Assembly: GCF_014931715.1 (NCBI RefSeq)
Contig: NZ_CP063164.1
Coordinates: forward strand, 682,001-746,000
Direction: 5' to 3'
DNA: 64,000 nt
From: Sulfurovum indicum
GTDB taxonomy: Bacteria; Campylobacterota; Campylobacteria; Campylobacterales; Sulfurovaceae
Under the pieces are notes generated by a model. That model searched no databases. It was not told the origin of the DNA and saw only the letters and a program-made list of their open reading frames with translations. This document shows positions 26,733 to 37,444 of this stretch, in pieces; the stretch's first letter is position 1, and each line of letters starts with the position of its first letter. Position numbers and translations under genes: made by a program.

Positions 26733-28013
26733 ATGGCAGGGTTTAAAGCACTTAAAGGGGAGGGGCACTTTCCGACTCTCTTTATGGCTTTTTTGTATTT
26801 CGATATGAGTTTTATGGTCTGGACGATGCTCGGACCACTCTCAACGGAGATCACCGAAGCATTGGCTGCACACGGAGAGATCATCACGGCAGGACAGAAG
26901 GCGACGCTCCTTTCTCTTCCTATCCTCTCTGGAGCGATTTTGCGTATTGTGCTTGGCTTTGGAGTAGATAAACTGGGACCGAAACTGACTGCACTGATCG
27001 CTCAGGCTATTGTGATCGCTTCACTGCTTTTGGCCTATATGCAGGGTGAGTCCATTACCTATAACCAGTTGCTTGTTGTTGCTCTCGGACTTGGTTTTGC
27101 CGGGGCATCGTTTGCCGTAGCACTGCCACAGGCAGGACAATGGTATCCGCCAAAACTCCAGGGGGTTGTGCTTGGTATTGCAGGAGCAGGGAATATAGGT
27201 GTCGTACTCGACTTCCTCTTTGCACCAAAGATCGCAGAGAAGTGGGGATGGGAAGCTGTGTTCGGTGTAGGTGCCGCTATGGCGATCGTCGTCTTCATTG
27301 CCTATCTTTTCCTGGCCAAGAATGCCCCTGAGACTGTTTACAAGGCAAGACCGAAAAAGGTTTCTGACTACTTTAAACTGCTTCGTGACAAAGATACATG
27401 GTGGTTCAATCTTTTCTATGCCATCTCATTCGGCGGTTTTGTAGGATTTGCAGGATATATGAAAGTCTATCTGATGAATACCTATCAGGCAGATATGGCA
27501 GCCTTCGGTCTTGATGTGCTTGATGAGCCGAACGTCAAGGTCATTGCCGGATACTTTGGTGCCTTGACTATTTTTGCAGGTGCGGTACTCAGGCCTGTGG
27601 GCGGTAACATTGCCGACAGGATCGGAGGTGTGAAAGCCCTCTATTTCTTCTACGGGTCCGTGGCGGTGCTGGCAGCGATACTTGCACTGATAGAACTGCC
27701 GTTCTTTGTGGCCATTGCAGTGCTCTTTTTCATTATGGCAAGTCTCGGTATGGCGAACGGTGCGGTCTTCCAGCTGGTTCCTCAGCGTTTCGGCAAAGAT
27801 ATCGGTATTATGACAGGTATTGTTGGATGTGCCGGTGGACTCGGTGGTACAGCACTCATCAAAACACTCGGATGGTCAAAGGGTGCCTTTGACGGCTACA
27901 TGGCAGGATTCCTCATCTTTGCAGGGGTTGTACTTGTTGCCATCGCCGGACTCAGTTTCGTCAAGACACGATGGAGAACCACATGGGGTGCGAGTGCCGG
28001 GGGAATGATATAG
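26733..28013 (+). CDS. NarK/NasA-type nitrate/nitrite MFS transporter
   Basis: A 12-segment major facilitator protein (426 aa) of the nitrate/nitrite porter family. The nitrate signature is recognisable in GFAGASFAVALPQAGQWYPPKLQGVVLGIAGAGNIG and again in the C-terminal half (FGKDIGIMTGIVGCAGGLGG). It would import nitrate for NasC. It is divergent from nirA, and both have the same operator. The start ATG 26733 has a good AAAGGAGAAA Shine-Dalgarno. Confidence 0.92.
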   Translation: MAGFKALKGEGHFPTLFMAFLYFDMSFMVWTMLGPLSTEITEALAAHGEIITAGQKATLLSLPILSGAILRIVLGFGVDKLGPKLTALIAQAIVIASLLLAYMQGESITYNQLLVVALGLGFAGASFAVALPQAGQWYPPKLQGVVLGIAGAGNIGVVLDFLFAPKIAEKWGWEAVFGVGAAMAIVVFIAYLFLAKNAPETVYKARPKKVSDYFKLLRDKDTWWFNLFYAISFGGFVGFAGYMKVYLMNTYQADMAAFGLDVLDEPNVKVIAGYFGALTIFAGAVLRPVGGNIADRIGGVKALYFFYGSVAVLAAILALIELPFFVAIAVLFFIMASLGMANGAVFQLVPQRFGKDIGIMTGIVGCAGGLGGTALIKTLGWSKGAFDGYMAGFLIFAGVVLVAIAGLSFVKTRWRTTWGASAGGMI

Positions 28014-28033
28014 TCGAAATGATTTCCCGATTC

Positions 28034-28058
28034 TCCTGCGTATGTCGGATACGCAGGA
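28034..28058 (+). terminator. Hairpin after the nitrate transporter
   Basis: TCCTGCGTAT and ATACGCAGGA form a perfect 10-bp stem with a 5-nt loop, 20 bp after the stop codon. A T-run is missing, so it may stabilise the 3' end more than terminate. The remaining 160 bp before the next gene hold a -10-like TATAAT at 28192-28197. Confidence 0.55.
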
Positions 28059-28225
28059 TTGACCTTTGTGGTTACATTGCCCACCACTTCACGTTTGGTA
28101 AGTAAAATCAAGCCGTAAGGAGTTGCCCCCTGCGGTCTGTTTTTTATCTTTTTACAATGTCTGTATGTCAACCACTTCAAAAAGCAAATGCTATAATAGA
28201 TCCAGTAAAATAGAAGGCAGTATCC

Positions 28226-29860
28226 ATGTCCAAGCAAAATATTGAAACGTCAGGCTTGACCCTTGCCAAGGGTACGCAGCTGAAGGGAGATGATTTCTTT
28301 GAAGTGAAGGTGATGGAGAATATCACCGTAGCGGTAGTGTGTGACGGGGTAGGTTCTGCCACGCATGGAGCCGAAGCAGCCAAACGTACGACACAGTTCC
28401 TGGTACAGTCACTCAAGAACCGTCCTCGAAGCTGGAGTATGGAAAAGTCCATCCGCCACTTTATCGGGAATATCAATCGCATACTTTACCTTGAGTCGAT
28501 GGAACAGTATGAACGCGAGGAGCTGGTAACGACACTGACACTGGTGGTTATCGAAGGTGACAGACTCTATGGTGCCAATGTAGGCGACAGCCGTATCTAT
28601 CTTTTACGTGAAGATGATCTTACCCAGCTCTCATCTGATCATGCAATGGACGAGGAGGGAATGGAAAATGTGCTTACCTCCGCCATCGGACTTGAAGAGC
28701 AGGTAGAAGCATACTACTTTGAGAACAACCTTCGGGCAGGAGATCGTATACTGCTCTGCACTGACGGGCTCTATAATGAACTCACTGATCGGGAGATCTC
28801 CGAGGGGATCAAGGTAGGAGCGTCATTCCTTGTCAAAAAAGCGAGTAAAAAACATCATGATGATCTGCCGGACGATACGACAGCAGTTGTTATCGAGATC
28901 AAAGAACTCGACCCGAGACTCAAGCTTAAACAGACATCATTGATCATACAGGAAGAGTATCAAAAAGGTGAAGAGATCGACGGCTACAGACTTCTCAGGC
29001 CGCTGATACAAAACAACCGTACATGGCTGTGTGAGAAAAAAGGGGTGGAGTATGTCATCAAGTTTGCTCCGCCTGAAGCAGTCGAAGATGAGGTAATGCT
29101 CGATCTTTTTGTTAAAGAGGTCTGGATGGCAAATCGTCTGAAAGCGGGCTTTTTCCCTAAAGCAGTTGTGCCAAAAAAGAGGACACACCGCTATTATATT
29201 ATGAATTTTATTGAGGGGGTATCACTCAAGGAGTATATTGCCAAAAAGCCTTTGACGGTCGATCTAAGTGTGGAGCTGGCACATTTTCTGCTGAAGATGT
29301 CGCAGTTTCTTATCAAGCATAACCTCGTACACGGAGATATCAAGCCTGAAAACATCATTGTCACCAGGCGTAAATCGAAGACTGTTTTCAAGATGGTCGA
29401 CTTTGGCAGCATTACCGAGGCATACTCCGGGATAACACGTGCCGGGACCCCCTCTTATCTGGCACCGGAACGTTTCATGCAGGCACCGGTGACCGAACAG
29501 ACCGAGATATTTGCCATTGGAGTAACACTGTATGAAGCATTGACACGAAAGTTTCCCTATGGCGAGATAGAACCGTTTCAGACACCGGGGTTCGATAAAA
29601 CCCCAAAACATCCGACCAGGCTCAATCCCAAGATACCGCACTGGCTTGAGAGCGTGATACTGCGTGCTGTTGAGACCGATACGGATAAACGCTACCGTAA
29701 CTATTCCGAAATGCTCTATGAGATAGAGAATCCGGAGAAGGTTCAGCCATACTTTGACAAGCGTATGTCATTTATCGAACGTCATGAAATGATGGTCTAC
29801 AAAGCAGGGTTCATTCTCATGTTCATTCTGAACATTGTACAGTTGCTCTTTTGGCACTGA
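28226..29860 (+). CDS. PP2C phosphatase / Ser-Thr kinase fusion protein
   Basis: A 544-aa fusion. Residues 1-235 are a PP2C-type phosphatase (VVCDGVGS, YGANVGDSRIYLL, LCTDGLYNELTDREI, DDLPDDTTAVVI). Residues 250-510 are a Hanks-type kinase with catalytic loop HGDIKPENIIV and DFGS. A membrane anchor closes the protein (FILMFILNIVQLLFW). Such bifunctional proteins are often found next to nitrate assimilation genes in Proteobacteria, and here it follows the nitrate transporter. A role in setting nitrate uptake or reduction by protein phosphorylation is inferred. Confidence 0.88.
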   Translation: MSKQNIETSGLTLAKGTQLKGDDFFEVKVMENITVAVVCDGVGSATHGAEAAKRTTQFLVQSLKNRPRSWSMEKSIRHFIGNINRILYLESMEQYEREELVTTLTLVVIEGDRLYGANVGDSRIYLLREDDLTQLSSDHAMDEEGMENVLTSAIGLEEQVEAYYFENNLRAGDRILLCTDGLYNELTDREISEGIKVGASFLVKKASKKHHDDLPDDTTAVVIEIKELDPRLKLKQTSLIIQEEYQKGEEIDGYRLLRPLIQNNRTWLCEKKGVEYVIKFAPPEAVEDEVMLDLFVKEVWMANRLKAGFFPKAVVPKKRTHRYYIMNFIEGVSLKEYIAKKPLTVDLSVELAHFLLKMSQFLIKHNLVHGDIKPENIIVTRRKSKTVFKMVDFGSITEAYSGITRAGTPSYLAPERFMQAPVTEQTEIFAIGVTLYEALTRKFPYGEIEPFQTPGFDKTPKHPTRLNPKIPHWLESVILRAVETDTDKRYRNYSEMLYEIENPEKVQPYFDKRMSFIERHEMMVYKAGFILMFILNIVQLLFWH

Positions 29861-29865
29861 GTTTA

Positions 29866-29960
29866 GGGCACCTCTAATAACCCCATATGCTCATAACATT
29901 GCCGGCTTTGTTCTAGGCAAGGCACACTTTACAGACCTAGCCGTAGCTAAGTCGAAAAAG
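29866..29960 (-). mobile_element. MITE fragment, copy 3 (95 bp)
   Basis: This segment starts with the terminal repeat GGGCACCTCTAATAACCCC and matches the right-hand 95 bp of the 265-bp MITE in reverse orientation, up to GTCGAAAAAG. The rest of the element is missing, and the sequence breaks off a few bases before the stop codon of mltG. It is a truncated relic between two convergent genes. Confidence 0.82.
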
Positions 29961-29964
29961 CCCT

Positions 29965-30924
29965 TTATTTTTTCTTTGATCTGTTGATATTTTTACGGTG
30001 TGCCTTGAAATTGGTGGAAAAGTCGTGTGTTCCCTTTTTGTTCTTCATGAAGTAGAGGTACTTTGTCTTTGCCGGTGCGACAGCCGCTTTGATGGCTGCA
30101 AAACTGACTGCACCGATCGGTGAGGGCGGAAGTCCTTTGAATTTGTAGGTATTGAAAGTACTTTTATCGCCCCTGATACGTTCCGGAGTGACTTTGATAT
30201 GGGAGAATTTCCCGTAGTTGAGCGTTCCGTCCATTTGCAGACGCATCCCTTTTTTCAGACGGTTGTAGATCACTGATGCGACCAGCGGCATCTCTTTTTC
30301 GTTGGCAGCCTCTTTTTGGATGATAGAGGCAACAGTCAGTATCTTTTCCCACTGCTTTTTGTCATACACCCCGTAGATCTTCTCAGCCAGCCTTTCATAT
30401 CTTTTCTCAGACTCCCTGACAAGAAAGTGTATAAGGTGTTTCTCTCTGATCCCCACCGGGACATAGTAGGTGTCGGCAAAGATACCCGCTTCGGGGTAAG
30501 TGGAGTACTCTTTGTAGTATTGGAACAGTTTCTCCTTATCCAGTTTAAATGTTTTTGCAAGATTCCCGAAGAAGATATCAAGAGTCTCTCCGGGAATAAG
30601 CGTGACCTTATGGATCATTGCTTTTGCATTGGTAAGTTTATAGAGAAAATCAATACGGTTGAGGCTCTTCTTCCCAATGAAGATCCACCCCTGCTGCGGT
30701 TGTCCTATGAGCCTCAGGATATAGCTGTCGATCACAGAGACATTGTACCCCTTTTTAGCCAGCTGTGATATAATACCTCCGATAGAGCCTTGTGGAATAT
30801 AGAGTGTTTGTGTCGATTTCACGGGCAGTGTAATATAAAAGGCGAGTGAAATGATCAAGACTATGGCAATATTCTCTGCCCATGCTATCCATGTTCTCCA
30901 TGAGGTGGTACGTGATTTTTTCAT
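29965..30924 (-). CDS. mltG: Endolytic murein transglycosylase MltG (YceG-like)
   Basis: Cuts nascent glycan strands and so helps set peptidoglycan chain length. The 319-aa protein has one N-terminal membrane segment (IAIVLIISLAFYITL), a LysM-like region and the YceG domain with the catalytic Glu in TVASIIQKEA, plus VIYNRLKKGMRLQMDGTLNY and PPSPIGAVS. The start ATG 30924 lies 73 bp inside the 5' end of the divergent AsmA-like gene. Confidence 0.92.
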   Translation of the reverse strand: MKKSRTTSWRTWIAWAENIAIVLIISLAFYITLPVKSTQTLYIPQGSIGGIISQLAKKGYNVSVIDSYILRLIGQPQQGWIFIGKKSLNRIDFLYKLTNAKAMIHKVTLIPGETLDIFFGNLAKTFKLDKEKLFQYYKEYSTYPEAGIFADTYYVPVGIREKHLIHFLVRESEKRYERLAEKIYGVYDKKQWEKILTVASIIQKEAANEKEMPLVASVIYNRLKKGMRLQMDGTLNYGKFSHIKVTPERIRGDKSTFNTYKFKGLPPSPIGAVSFAAIKAAVAPAKTKYLYFMKNKKGTHDFSTNFKAHRKNINRSKKK

Positions 30925-33634
30925 TGCGCTGATCGTCCTTTTGGCTGCACTCTTCTTTTGGCTTATCTACGGTATACAGGTCGACAAGCTGGATATTGGA
31001 AGCTACAAGATAGATGGATTATACATCAAACTCGATAAAAAACTGATACTTAAAGCCAGAGAGATCACTCTGCCAAAGAAGAAGGCCAACCCTTCCTTTG
31101 ACAGAGTTGATACGACCTTTGACCGGATCAAACACCTTTTGACCTTCTTTGATACGATCATGCTTGAAAAGGTGAATTTCAAGAACAACCATCTTACCCT
31201 TCTTTATGCTGATGATGTACTCTATATTACCAGTGATATCTATGAGATCGCAGGAAAGATAGAACGTAAAGGGCAGAAACTGGTCGCAGATGTCCCGATG
31301 CTCTATCTGAAAAAAGAGAAGGTAACAATATCGGGAAAGCTGAGTTACGATCTTCTTACAGAAGCACTGGAGACAGAAGGAAAGTTCAATGCGTTTGGTA
31401 TCAGAGGACACTTCAGGGCAGTAAAGAAGGATCAGAACATTATCTATGCGCTCAATACCAGAATATTTACCGACCCTAAACCTCTGATCAGGCGTTTCAA
31501 GATGCATCCGGTGATCGAGTCATGGATCATTGAGAAGGTACAGGCCAAACAGTATAAGATCGAATACATTAAAGGGAAAATGGCTGTCAAAGACCAGGAT
31601 ATAAAAATCGATCTTGGTGCATTGAAAGGGAAAATACGTTTTGATGATGTAGAGATATTCTATAAAGAGAAGATCCCTCCTGCACATGCAGAAAGCATGG
31701 TATTGAGCTATGAAAAAGGAGATCTTGATTTTGTACTGAAGGATCCGGTCTATCAAGGACGGGACCTTTCCGGTACCGGTGTTGTCATCAAGCATATAAT
31801 TGGCCCGCAATCACCGGTTCTGATACTCGACCTCCATGCCCTCTCACCGCTTGATGAAACGGTGCAGAAGATCCTTCGCGCCTATCATTTGAACATACCG
31901 GTCACACATACCGGCAAAAATAACAAAGCGGTAGTCCTGCTTAAGATCCCTCTTGGCAAAAAAAGAGAGAGAAAGATCAAGGCAGAAGTCGATGTCATTC
32001 TTGACAAGGGAGTACTGACGATCGACAGGCTTCCTCTCTCTGTACGAAGCGGGAAGATACACTACCGGGAGGGTCTGCTCTCACTCAACGATATCAAGAT
32101 CGAAGAGAAGTGGTATGAAGGCAGTGTCAGCGGAAAGGTCAAGGTTAAAGAGAAAGCGGCAGACCTGATACTCAATGCCGAAAAGATCACCCTTGGAGAA
32201 GGAAAAAGACCGTTCTTGCAGATAAAAAGAAAAAAAATACCGTTAAAACTCTCTTACAAAGAGCCCCTGACACTGACCCTTCCCACACTGGAGACCAGAG
32301 TTGTCAAAAAGAACGAGGAGTTGAAAATTGAGCTGACGGACATAGGCAGGATCGTACCTTTCCTGCAGCAAAACAGTCTGGGATGGGAAGGAGGAGAGCT
32401 CGATATTGTCACTAAAGATCTTAAAACCTACCGTTTTAACGGTAAATTGAAGAAAGAGCTCTGTTTTTTCTATGAGAAGGGAGATCTCTGCTACACCTCT
32501 ATCCCTGTAGAGGGAACAGTCAATACAGGGAGCGGAGAGATCGATCTCTATGCTTTCAATAAACGTTTTCATATCAATGTAGCAAAAGGCAAAGTTGAAC
32601 TCAAAAATATCAATATTGATCTGGAACTTCTACTCAAAGAACGAAAGAGGTTTCACGAGGATAAAACAGCAACATTCCTATCCAGGAAAAAAATAGTGAT
32701 CATCGGGGAGAACAGTCAGCTGCGTTACGGGGACTATACTCTTGTGACTGACAGTTATGATATAGAGATACTTCCCAGCGGAGATATCAAAGCGATGGGA
32801 ATTATTGACAAAGATGTTGTAAAGTTTTCACGAAAAGGGAAGAATTTTTTTATGCAGGCACTGCGTGTCAAAGACAAGATGCTGCATCCGCTTATCAACT
32901 TCAAGGGCTTGAAGAGCGGCCGCTACTCCATAAAAGTAGAGGGGGATCCTGACAAAGAGATGAAAGGACGTATTATTATTGAGGGGGGTATTTTGAGTGA
33001 TTTCAAAGCCTACAGCAACATACTCGCCTTCATCAATACTGTACCCGCATTGGCCACTCTGAACAGTCCGGGTTTCTCTGACAGAGGTTTCAAGATCAGG
33101 GAAGGGGTGATAGAATACAGGATGACACCAGAGAAGATCATTTTTGATTCGATCTATCTGAAAGGAAATACTGCTACAGTGGCAGGAAAGGGTGCGATAG
33201 ATCTTAAGACAAAGAAGATTGATGTAAAGCTTGCTATCATGACAGTGAGGGAGCTTGGCAAGATCGTGGGAAAGATACCGCTTTTGGGTTATATTCTCAT
33301 GGGAGAAAACAACAGTATGACAGTAGGGCTTGAAGTTGCGGGTACACTGGAGAACCCTAAAGTGAGTACTTCCGTTGCAAAAGATATCCTTACGCTTCCG
33401 CTGCAGATCATTAAACGGACCATTACCGCACCGGTGCAGCTTGGAGAAGGCAGCAAAGAGGAAGAGGTCTCCGGCCCTCAGTCAGAGACAGTACCTGCAA
33501 AGAGACAAAAGCATATCAGGCCGGTTCAGTCTGAAGAGAAGAAGGAAGAAGAAACTGCACCCGCCACCCCTTCCGTTACAGAACCTATTCGTTCCGAAGT
33601 ACCGTCAGAGGGTCTGTCTGAGCAGCTTTTTTAG
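30851..33634 (+). CDS. AsmA/YhdP-like large periplasmic protein
   Basis: A 927-aa protein with an N-terminal membrane anchor (FFIALIVLLAALFFWLIYGI) and a long beta-rich periplasmic body. The C-terminal part (ILSDFKAYSNILAFINTVPALATL...VAGKGAIDLKTKKIDVKLAI) matches AsmA-like C-terminal domains. Members of this superfamily are bridge-like proteins linked to phospholipid transport to the outer membrane. The last 60 residues are low-complexity Pro/Glu-rich. ATG 30851 has AAGG 8 bp upstream but overlaps mltG head to head; GTG 30905 is another possible start. The 3' end overlaps lolC by 50 bp. Confidence 0.78.
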   Translation: MIKTMAIFSAHAIHVLHEVVRDFFIALIVLLAALFFWLIYGIQVDKLDIGSYKIDGLYIKLDKKLILKAREITLPKKKANPSFDRVDTTFDRIKHLLTFFDTIMLEKVNFKNNHLTLLYADDVLYITSDIYEIAGKIERKGQKLVADVPMLYLKKEKVTISGKLSYDLLTEALETEGKFNAFGIRGHFRAVKKDQNIIYALNTRIFTDPKPLIRRFKMHPVIESWIIEKVQAKQYKIEYIKGKMAVKDQDIKIDLGALKGKIRFDDVEIFYKEKIPPAHAESMVLSYEKGDLDFVLKDPVYQGRDLSGTGVVIKHIIGPQSPVLILDLHALSPLDETVQKILRAYHLNIPVTHTGKNNKAVVLLKIPLGKKRERKIKAEVDVILDKGVLTIDRLPLSVRSGKIHYREGLLSLNDIKIEEKWYEGSVSGKVKVKEKAADLILNAEKITLGEGKRPFLQIKRKKIPLKLSYKEPLTLTLPTLETRVVKKNEELKIELTDIGRIVPFLQQNSLGWEGGELDIVTKDLKTYRFNGKLKKELCFFYEKGDLCYTSIPVEGTVNTGSGEIDLYAFNKRFHINVAKGKVELKNINIDLELLLKERKRFHEDKTATFLSRKKIVIIGENSQLRYGDYTLVTDSYDIEILPSGDIKAMGIIDKDVVKFSRKGKNFFMQALRVKDKMLHPLINFKGLKSGRYSIKVEGDPDKEMKGRIIIEGGILSDFKAYSNILAFINTVPALATLNSPGFSDRGFKIREGVIEYRMTPEKIIFDSIYLKGNTATVAGKGAIDLKTKKIDVKLAIMTVRELGKIVGKIPLLGYILMGENNSMTVGLEVAGTLENPKVSTSVAKDILTLPLQIIKRTITAPVQLGEGSKEEEVSGPQSETVPAKRQKHIRPVQSEEKKEEETAPATPSVTEPIRSEVPSEGLSEQLF

Positions 33635-34805
33635 CCGGATAGAGAGCGGAGAGAAGGATAATGACAGAGGTTCCCAAAATAATGAATCCGAAATCACTCA
33701 TGGTAAGGTCTACGGGCAGTTTACTGGTACCGTAGACATCTGCAGGCATGGAGATAATGTCGAAAGTCTTCAAAAGCCAGATACCAAATCCGCCGAGCAG
33801 TGTTCCCGTCACGATACCTGCAACCCCGATGATCAGCCCGAGATTGAAGAAGATACTGCGTATCTCCTCCTGTGCGGCACCGAGTGTCCGCATGAGGGCT
33901 ATTTCACTGCGTCTGCTCATAACTGTCATGAGCAAAGAAGAGATGATATTGAGTGAAGCGACAAGTATGATGAGCAGCAGCACAAGAAACAGCGCCTTCT
34001 TCTCCATCTCCATAGCAGAGAAGAAGTTGCCGTTCTGCTGCCACCATCCTTCAATGACCACATTCTCCGGCAGTACTTTCCGTATTGCTTCTATATCTTT
34101 TTCAGGGTTCTTTGTGAAGATATGCAGACCGTCATAATAGCCTCTTTTTCGTTTGAGCAGTTTTTCGAATGCTTCGAGTGTGGTATACATGATCGCCTTG
34201 TCGTAGGCTTTGAGCCCCGAGTCAAAAACACCGTCTACAATGAAGCGTTTCTGGAGCGGCATTGTACCAAAACCGATCGCCTGCTGTTCAGAGAAGTAGA
34301 GTGTTACCTTGTTGCCTTTGGGAGCATCCATCTCATATGAGAGTGAATCACCGATAACCACTCTGAATTTGTTGCTGCCTGAGCTTTTTGCCTCTCTGAA
34401 GACGGGGTTGATCTCACTTTCTTTTTCAAAATCCACTCCGTAAAGCAGTGAACCCTGCACGGCACCGGCATTTTTTGTAATGACCTGGGTAGTATAGTAG
34501 GGGCTGAATTTCAAATGGGGAAATTCTCTGGAAAGGGAGTTGATGAGCGTATCACTGATAGCATCCTCCATCACAGGGAGTATGGTAAGCGGGTAGTTCA
34601 TGACAAAGAGCCGTTTCTTGAACTCCTTCTGGGTACCGTTCATGATCCCCATAGCGATCATCAGCACCATGACACCTGCTGCGATACCGAGAAATGCCAA
34701 AACAGCAGAGATGAAGATAAAAGGGTTTTCTTTATCGTATTTGAGGTAATGTCTGATGATCCGCCGGACAAAGGTCTTGTTCAGCGGGGTGAGTGGTTTG
34801 GACAT
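33585..34805 (-). CDS. lolC: LolC/LolE-type ABC transporter permease
   Basis: The inner-membrane permease that releases lipoproteins toward LolA (406 aa). It has one N-terminal membrane helix, a large periplasmic domain and three C-terminal helices with the FtsX-like motif SRRSEIALMRTLGAAQEEIRSIFF. The end AKKAAQTDPLTVLRNE is typical of the family. The start codon overlaps the secA stop (TAATG). With lolA at 37621 this gives two Lol genes around secA. LolC and LolE cannot be told apart here; many Campylobacterota have a single LolCE-type (LolF) permease. Confidence 0.87.
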   Translation of the reverse strand: MSKPLTPLNKTFVRRIIRHYLKYDKENPFIFISAVLAFLGIAAGVMVLMIAMGIMNGTQKEFKKRLFVMNYPLTILPVMEDAISDTLINSLSREFPHLKFSPYYTTQVITKNAGAVQGSLLYGVDFEKESEINPVFREAKSSGSNKFRVVIGDSLSYEMDAPKGNKVTLYFSEQQAIGFGTMPLQKRFIVDGVFDSGLKAYDKAIMYTTLEAFEKLLKRKRGYYDGLHIFTKNPEKDIEAIRKVLPENVVIEGWWQQNGNFFSAMEMEKKALFLVLLLIILVASLNIISSLLMTVMSRRSEIALMRTLGAAQEEIRSIFFNLGLIIGVAGIVTGTLLGGFGIWLLKTFDIISMPADVYGTSKLPVDLTMSDFGFIILGTSVIILLSALYPAKKAAQTDPLTVLRNE

Positions 34806-37444
34806 TATGCCAACAGTCCTTTTTTGGGGCCGCTCTTCCCACAGCAGTTCTTGTATTTTTTACCCGATCCGCAAGGACAGGGGTCATTTCTTTTGGGTTT
34901 CTTCGTAGCAGTGATAGGCTGTCGTCGGGGAGAGTCCTCCGCGATCACGCCTTCCTCGTAAGACTGGTTAAGCACTGTGTCGGCTACTTCACTCTCCAGC
35001 TCTTCACGGATCTGCTCGATGGCCGCCTCTTCCTCTTCCGGGGTAGTGAAGTCAAACTGTACCAGATGCAGTGTCTTGACAGCTTCGTACTTGATGCGTT
35101 GTACAAGGTCGGTAAAGAGTTTATAGCTGTCCTGTTTGTATTCGGTCAGAGGGTCTTTCTGGTTGTAGCCTCTGAGACCGATACCGGTCTTGAGCACATC
35201 CATCTCATAGAGGTGGTCTCTCCACTGGGGATCGAGTACCTGGAGATAGAGGATACGTTCGATCTCTTGACGCTGTTCAGGCTCAAGCGGGCTCATCTTC
35301 TCTTCATAGAGGTTCTCCATCATACTCAGGAGCATCTCTCCGATCTCTTCCGCTTCCTTCTCTTTGAAGTGTTCAGGATCGACATTGACCAGCAGTTCCT
35401 CTTTGATAAGGGCTGCCAGTTTTTCAAGGTTATAGTCCTCTTTTGGCATACCGTCAATGATATCCGCTTCTTCAAGCAGGTGCTGTACATACTCTGCACG
35501 GTTCTCTTTGATCTTCGCACCGATATCGAACTCAGGGTCAAGCAGCTGGTTCCTGAAAGTATAGATCGCTTTACGCTGGTGGTTGGCAACGTCATCATAC
35601 TCCAGAATATGCTTACGTGCTTCGTAGTGCTGGTTCTCTACTTTTTTCTGTGCTTTCTCGACAGAACGCGTCACGATCTTGGAGTCTATATACTCTCCCT
35701 CTTCCACACCGAGACGGTTCATAATGTTCCTGATCTTCTCTCCTCCGAAGATGCGCAGCAGGTTGTCATCGAGACTGAGGAAGAACTGACTCTCACCCGG
35801 GTCTCCCTGACGGCCGGAACGTCCTCTGAGCTGGTTGTCGATACGGCGTGATTCATGTCTCTCTGTACCCAGAATGGCAAGACCGCCGAGTGCCCGTACT
35901 TCATCATCGATCTTGATGTCGACCCCGCGTCCGGCCATGTTGGTCGCAACGGTCACTGCACCTTTCTGTCCGGCATTTTTGATGATCTCTGCTTCCTGGA
36001 AGTGGTTCTTTGCATTGAGAACGTTATGCGGGATCTTCTCTTTTTTGAGTCTCTCATGGATCATTTCCGACTTCTCGATCGATGCGGTACCGATAAGGAC
36101 CGGTTGCCCTTTGGCATGGTACTCTCTGACCTTGCGTACCACTGCATCAAGTTTCTCTTTTTCCGTATTATAGATCAGGTCGTTCTTGTCGATACGCTGA
36201 ACAGGTACGTTGGTGGGGATGGAGATGACATCAAGACCGTAGATCTGTGCAAACTCGGTTGCTTCGGTCTGTGCCGTACCAGTCATACCGGCCAGCTTCT
36301 CATAGAGTCTGAAGTAGTTCTGGTAGGTGATCTCGGCAAGTGTCTGTGACTCTTCCTGTATCTCTACACCCTCTTTTGCCTCAAGCGCCTGGTGCAGTCC
36401 TTCGGAGTAACGTCTCCCCTCACTGAGCCTTCCTGTGAATTCATCAACAATGATGATCTCACCGTTCTGTACCACATAGTCTACATCTTTTTCGAAAAGA
36501 TGGTGTGCTTTGAGTGCCTGGTCAAGGTGGTGTGAAAGGGCTGCATTTTCAAGAGAGTAGAGGTTCTCCACTTCGAAGAGGTCCTGTGCTTTCTGCAGCC
36601 CCTGTTCTGTCATTATGATCGTTCTGTTCTTCTCATCTACGATAAAGTCACCGGTTGTCTTCTCATCTTCACCCGGCTTCGTCTCTATCTTCTCACCGCG
36701 TATCATCTGCTTGGCGATCTCATTGGCTTTGGCATAATGGTTGTGGTCACGCTGGGTAGGACCGGAGATGATCAGAGGTGTTCTTGCCTCATCAATAAGA
36801 ATGGAGTCGACTTCATCGACGATGGCATAGTTGTGTTCGCGTTGTACCTTCTCTTCGGCTCGCACCTTCATATTGTCGCGCAGGTAATCAAAGCCGTACT
36901 CGTTGTTGGTCCCGTAGGTGATGTCCGCATCGTATTGTGCTTTACGCTCCGTCTCATCATGGATATCAGTTGTAATGCATCCTACAGAGTAGCCGAGAAA
37001 TTCGTAAAGTACTCCCATCTCTTCGGAGTCACGTTTGGCAAGGTAGTCGTTGACCGTAACAACATGCACCCCTTTCCCTGTCATGGCATTGAGTACTACA
37101 GCAAGGGTGGCTACAAGGGTCTTCCCTTCACCGGTCTTCATCTCTGCGATGTTCCCGTCATGCAGTACCATACCTCCTACCATCTGCACATCATAGTGCC
37201 TCATGCCCAGAGTACGTCTGCTCGCTTCACGTGTAATGGCGAAGGAGTCGTAAAGTACGTCATCCAGACTCTTGTCACCGCTGTTGACCGCAGCTTTGAG
37301 GAGATTGAATGCCTCTTTGAGCTCATCATCGCTCATAGATTCATATTTACTTTCGAGGGCATTGATGTTTTTTACTTTTTTGAGGTAGTTTTTGACGATC
37401 CTGTCATTCTGTGTGCCAAAAACTTTGAGTAGACTTTTTATCAT
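34805..37444 (-). CDS. secA: Preprotein translocase ATPase SecA
   Basis: The motor of Sec-dependent export (879 aa). Visible are Walker A ([14 protein letters not shown]), the DEAD-like [20 protein letters not shown], the [12 protein letters not shown] and [14 protein letters not shown] motifs, and the C-terminal SecB/zinc-binding [14 protein letters not shown]. Length and motif order are normal. It is translationally coupled to the downstream lolC, joining export and lipoprotein sorting. Confidence 0.97.
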   Translation of the reverse strand: MIKSLLKVFGTQNDRIVKNYLKKVKNINALESKYESMSDDELKEAFNLLKAAVNSGDKSLDDVLYDSFAITREASRRTLGMRHYDVQMVGGMVLHDGNIAEMKTGEGKTLVATLAVVLNAMTGKGVHVVTVNDYLAKRDSEEMGVLYEFLGYSVGCITTDIHDETERKAQYDADITYGTNNEYGFDYLRDNMKVRAEEKVQREHNYAIVDEVDSILIDEARTPLIISGPTQRDHNHYAKANEIAKQMIRGEKIETKPGEDEKTTGDFIVDEKNRTIIMTEQGLQKAQDLFEVENLYSLENAALSHHLDQALKAHHLFEKDVDYVVQNGEIIIVDEFTGRLSEGRRYSEGLHQALEAKEGVEIQEESQTLAEITYQNYFRLYEKLAGMTGTAQTEATEFAQIYGLDVISIPTNVPVQRIDKNDLIYNTEKEKLDAVVRKVREYHAKGQPVLIGTASIEKSEMIHERLKKEKIPHNVLNAKNHFQEAEIIKNAGQKGAVTVATNMAGRGVDIKIDDEVRALGGLAILGTERHESRRIDNQLRGRSGRQGDPGESQFFLSLDDNLLRIFGGEKIRNIMNRLGVEEGEYIDSKIVTRSVEKAQKKVENQHYEARKHILEYDDVANHQRKAIYTFRNQLLDPEFDIGAKIKENRAEYVQHLLEEADIIDGMPKEDYNLEKLAALIKEELLVNVDPEHFKEKEAEEIGEMLLSMMENLYEEKMSPLEPEQRQEIERILYLQVLDPQWRDHLYEMDVLKTGIGLRGYNQKDPLTEYKQDSYKLFTDLVQRIKYEAVKTLHLVQFDFTTPEEEEAAIEQIREELESEVADTVLNQSYEEGVIAEDSPRRQPITATKKPKRNDPCPCGSGKKYKNCCGKSGPKKGLLA

